NCBI GenBank assembly: GCA_946409475.1
Contig: CAMJWQ010000109.1
Location: 1 to 9,559 of the forward strand
Direction: 5' to 3'
Source of the DNA: an uncultured Lachnospiraceae bacterium
GTDB lineage: Bacteria > Bacillota > Clostridia > Lachnospirales > Lachnospiraceae
DNA: 9,559 nucleotides
In this document: piece by piece, positions 7,801 through 9,559 of the stretch
How positions within the stretch are numbered: the first letter of the stretch is position 1
Layout of the letters: every line of letters starts with the position of its first letter
The notes under the pieces: generated by a model
What the model saw: the letters and a program-made list of their open reading frames with translations, nothing else
What the model was told of the DNA's origin: nothing
Database searches by the model: none
Program-made: the position numbers and the translations under genes

Positions 7801-7865
7801 GCAGAAGCCGTAAGAAGGCTATGCTGGATGCTCTGAATAATTATATTAATGAGGCGGGGAAATGA
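7776..7865 (+). pseudogene. Displaced C-terminal segment of the LytTR regulator (-1 frame)
   Basis: Reading from GTG at 7776 gives 29 residues beginning VADEKIKVSRSRKKAMLDAL and then a TGA at 7863-7865. The VSRSRKK stretch is the conserved basic end of LytTR domains (usually [IV]SR.RKK), followed by a helix. The TGA overlaps the kinase ATG at 7862 as ATGA, the usual arrangement for regulator-kinase pairs. This shows the segment belonged to the upstream gene and was separated from it by a one-base change near 7776. There is no slippery heptamer at the junction to suggest programmed frameshifting. Confidence 0.85.
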
Positions 7866-9187
7866 ATTCTTTGGATATTGTAAATACGCCGGGATATTTT
7901 TATGCAATAGCCTATTGGCTTGGAGCAGTTTTGGTAGTTTATACGAGCCGGAGAAGGTTTCATGGATGGAGGCTCTGTGTTCTGCACGGAGCTTTTTTAG
8001 CCATGATTGTCATTTTTATGGAGTTAACGGATGGGATAGCCCAGGTTTTTTTTATGCCCTGTATGCTGGTGGATATTAGTATGATTCTGGTATATATTTA
8101 TAGCTGCTGTGATTTTTCCTTATCAAATGCAGGCTATTATTGTGCCCGGGCGTTCATCACAGGAGAATTTACGGCATCCTTTGGATGGCAGTTATATTAT
8201 TATGCGGTACGGAGCTTTCACCTTGGTATGGGAGTTCTGTCGGGTATGCTGTTTCTGTTGGGAATCTATCCGATAGTATTCGGAATTTTTTACTGGCTGG
8301 AGTGTCGTATTCAAAAGGAGAAGGACATCCAGATTACAAAGCGGGAGCTGCTAACTGTGATAATTATTACGGTGGCGGTATTTTTAATCAGTAATTTGAG
8401 CTATGTGTATAAATTTACGCCCTTTAGCAGCCAGTTTAACTCAGAAATTTTTATCATCCGTACACTGGTGGATTTAAGCGGAGTTGCGGTGCTGTATGCC
8501 TATCATATTTTAAAAAAAGAATTGCAGATGAAGTTCGAGGTCGACACTCTGCAAAATATTCTTAATTTGCAATACAGGAATTACCAGCTATCCCAGGAGA
8601 GCATTGACATCATCAATCAAAAATACCATGATTTAAAGCATCAGATAACATTACTCAAGGCAGAAGCCGGGACACAAAAGTCAACGGAATACCTGGAGCA
8701 GATGGAGCGGGAGATTAAGATCTATGAGGCACAGAATAAAACCGGAAACAAAGTCCTGGATGTGGTGTTAACAAGTAAGAGCCTGTATTGCCAGAATAAA
8801 GGAATCAGTCTGACCGGTGTACTGAATGGGAAAGCACTGGATTTTATGAATGATATGGATGTCAGCGCACTTTTTGGAAACATACTGGATAATGCTATCG
8901 AAAGCGTAGAAAAGCTGGATAATAAGGAAAAGAGACTGATACATCTATCGGTAACAAAACAAAAAAATTTTTTAAGTATATGTGTGGGAAATTATTGTGA
9001 TAAGGATCTGGTCTTTGAAAATGGGCTGCCGGTGACGATTAAGAAGGATAGGCAGATCCATGGGTTTGGACTGAAAAGTATCCAAAGCACGGTTAAGAAA
9101 TACGGCGGCTCCGTAACGGCAGATATCCAAAATCACTGGTTCGAGCTTAGAATTCTGATACCGGCCGGCGTACCCATGATGCCATAG
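7862..9187 (+). CDS. AgrC-like sensor histidine kinase (GHKL ATPase type)
   Basis: This is an inner-membrane sensor kinase, the expected partner of the LytTR regulator upstream. Of 441 residues, the first 215 or so hold about six hydrophobic segments with no separate extracellular domain, as in peptide-sensing AgrC kinases. A coiled region then leads to the dimerisation segment KYHDLKHQITLL, where His256 is the likely phosphorylated residue. The ATPase domain has the N-box GNILDNAIESV (Asn340, Asp343, Asn344) and the G-box HGFGLKSIQSTVKKYGG, matching the HATPase_c_5 type. The ATG overlaps the original stop of the regulator frame (ATGA at 7862-7865), and a GGCGGGG-rich sequence at 7853-7859 serves as a modest ribosome site, so translation was probably coupled. 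In the current sequence the regulator frame stops 61 bases earlier, which may weaken that coupling. No AgrD-like peptide or AgrB-like processing gene is visible, so the signal is unknown. Confidence 0.9.
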   Translation: MNSLDIVNTPGYFYAIAYWLGAVLVVYTSRRRFHGWRLCVLHGAFLAMIVIFMELTDGIAQVFFMPCMLVDISMILVYIYSCCDFSLSNAGYYCARAFITGEFTASFGWQLYYYAVRSFHLGMGVLSGMLFLLGIYPIVFGIFYWLECRIQKEKDIQITKRELLTVIIITVAVFLISNLSYVYKFTPFSSQFNSEIFIIRTLVDLSGVAVLYAYHILKKELQMKFEVDTLQNILNLQYRNYQLSQESIDIINQKYHDLKHQITLLKAEAGTQKSTEYLEQMEREIKIYEAQNKTGNKVLDVVLTSKSLYCQNKGISLTGVLNGKALDFMNDMDVSALFGNILDNAIESVEKLDNKEKRLIHLSVTKQKNFLSICVGNYCDKDLVFENGLPVTIKKDRQIHGFGLKSIQSTVKKYGGSVTADIQNHWFELRILIPAGVPMMP

Positions 9188-9423
9188 TATATATTCGCAA
9201 AGGAAAAATATGGTATTTATTCCATCCGAGAAAGCAGCATGCACTCGTTGTCCTATTTTGAGATTACGGAATTCAGGAGTGACATATTCTTCAACAATGA
9301 CAAATAGTTTGATGGAGATTTTCTGTTTCGTAATCATTTTTCCGGTGGGTCATTTTTTATTTGCATTTACTGGTATTTGTTATTACATTTAGTTTTAGTC
9401 GCAATTTAGAGATTTTAAAATCA
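9188..9423. other. Gene-poor stretch after the kinase gene
   Basis: This stretch of about 236 bases between the kinase stop and the terminator has no credible complete gene. A 60-codon + frame (9210-9392) has no usable ribosome site and no recognisable domain. The antisense strand has a short stretch resembling coding sequence (listed separately). The sequence may be a long 3' untranslated region carrying an old insertion remnant. Confidence 0.5.
9215..9349 (-). pseudogene. Possible decayed transposase fragment (IS66-like, weak)
   Basis: Read on the minus strand, about 45 codons give text that looks like real protein, including IVEEYVTPEFRNLKIGQRVH and then AAFSDGI. It reminds me of the segment before the catalytic core of IS66-type transposases, where a V-E-Y...R...G...A-F-x-D/E-G pattern occurs. 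It is bounded upstream by an in-frame TGA, and downstream it loses resemblance before running antisense into the kinase gene. There is no intact transposase, no terminal inverted repeat and no target duplication that I can see. The family assignment is from memory of pattern only. Confidence 0.25.
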
Positions 9424-9472
9424 GACAGAAGAAATGCCCAAAATACGGCATTTTTTCTGTCGTTTTATTTTT
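9424..9472 (+). terminator. Strong Rho-independent terminator after kinase gene
   Basis: GACAGAAGAAATGCC (9424-9438) pairs with GGCATTTTTTCTGTC (9447-9461) across an 8-base loop. It forms 15 pairs with one G-U, and GTTTTATTTTT follows. This is a textbook terminator for + strand transcription and closes the two-component unit about 237 bases after the kinase stop. On the opposite strand the hairpin is followed by TGATTTTAAAATC, so some bidirectional action is possible. Confidence 0.82.
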
Positions 9473-9559
9473 AAGTGGAGCTGACGACCAGCTATTTATC
9501 ATGCTTTGCAAACAGCGAATTTAATTTAGATAGTATAAACGCGGTATATAAATTAATAA

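Noticed and set aside
7849..8394. Two short + frames (7849-8079 and 8140-8394) overlapping the kinase gene
   Set aside because: Both are out-of-frame shadows of the kinase membrane domain with no ribosome site or recognisable domain.
8972..9337. Complete 121-codon minus-strand gene
   Set aside because: Two-thirds of it is antisense to the kinase ATPase domain, so it cannot be taken as an intact gene. Only its first 40 or so codons look coding-like and are listed as a possible remnant.
9500..9559. Promoter at the AT-rich right end (TTGCAA, TATAAA)
   Set aside because: Spacing is about 22 bases, too long for a normal promoter, and no gene start is visible before the window ends.

Overview
The window reads as part of a genome from a gut-type Lachnospiraceae/Clostridia bacterium. 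This is an inference from gene style: moderate GC (judged by eye), strong AGGAGG-type ribosome binding sites, a GPH sugar symporter with the charged C-terminal tail I associate with that group, a GH3 enzyme in permuted domain order, and a LytTR regulator with an AgrC-like kinase. All six credible genes lie on the + strand.

Region 1 (1-6914) is a glycoside-use cluster. It opens with the 3' part of a GH78 alpha-L-rhamnosidase gene cut by the window edge. Next come a GPH-family sugar:cation symporter (1555-3255), a 1034-residue GH3 beta-glucosidase-like enzyme anchored in the membrane at both ends (3366-6470), and a 143-residue four-helix membrane protein of unknown role (6483-6914), which starts 12 bases after the GH3 stop. 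A plausible reading is that rhamnose- and glucose-containing glycosides are trimmed outside the cell by the GH3 enzyme, imported by the symporter and de-rhamnosylated by the GH78 enzyme. The true substrate cannot be read from sequence alone. A hairpin at 6995-7022 probably ends this unit.

Region 2 (about 7079-9187) is a separate two-component unit with its own likely promoter (extended -10 at 7102-7107). It encodes a LytTR response regulator (start 7156) and an AgrC/GHKL-type sensor kinase (7862-9187). The regulator has a clear frame disruption near 7776. The annotated frame stops at 7800, but the missing LytTR C-terminus continues in the -1 frame to a TGA at 7863-7865, which overlaps the kinase ATG as ATGA. 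The regulator is therefore truncated by about 29 family-typical residues, by mutation or by a base-call error.

Region 3 (9188-9559) has no convincing gene. It holds a short antisense stretch that may be a decayed transposase fragment, a strong Rho-independent terminator (9424-9472), and an AT-rich end.

The most notable points are the frame-broken regulator, the permuted and doubly anchored GH3 enzyme with its tightly coupled small membrane partner, and an AgrC-like kinase with no peptide-signal gene in view.
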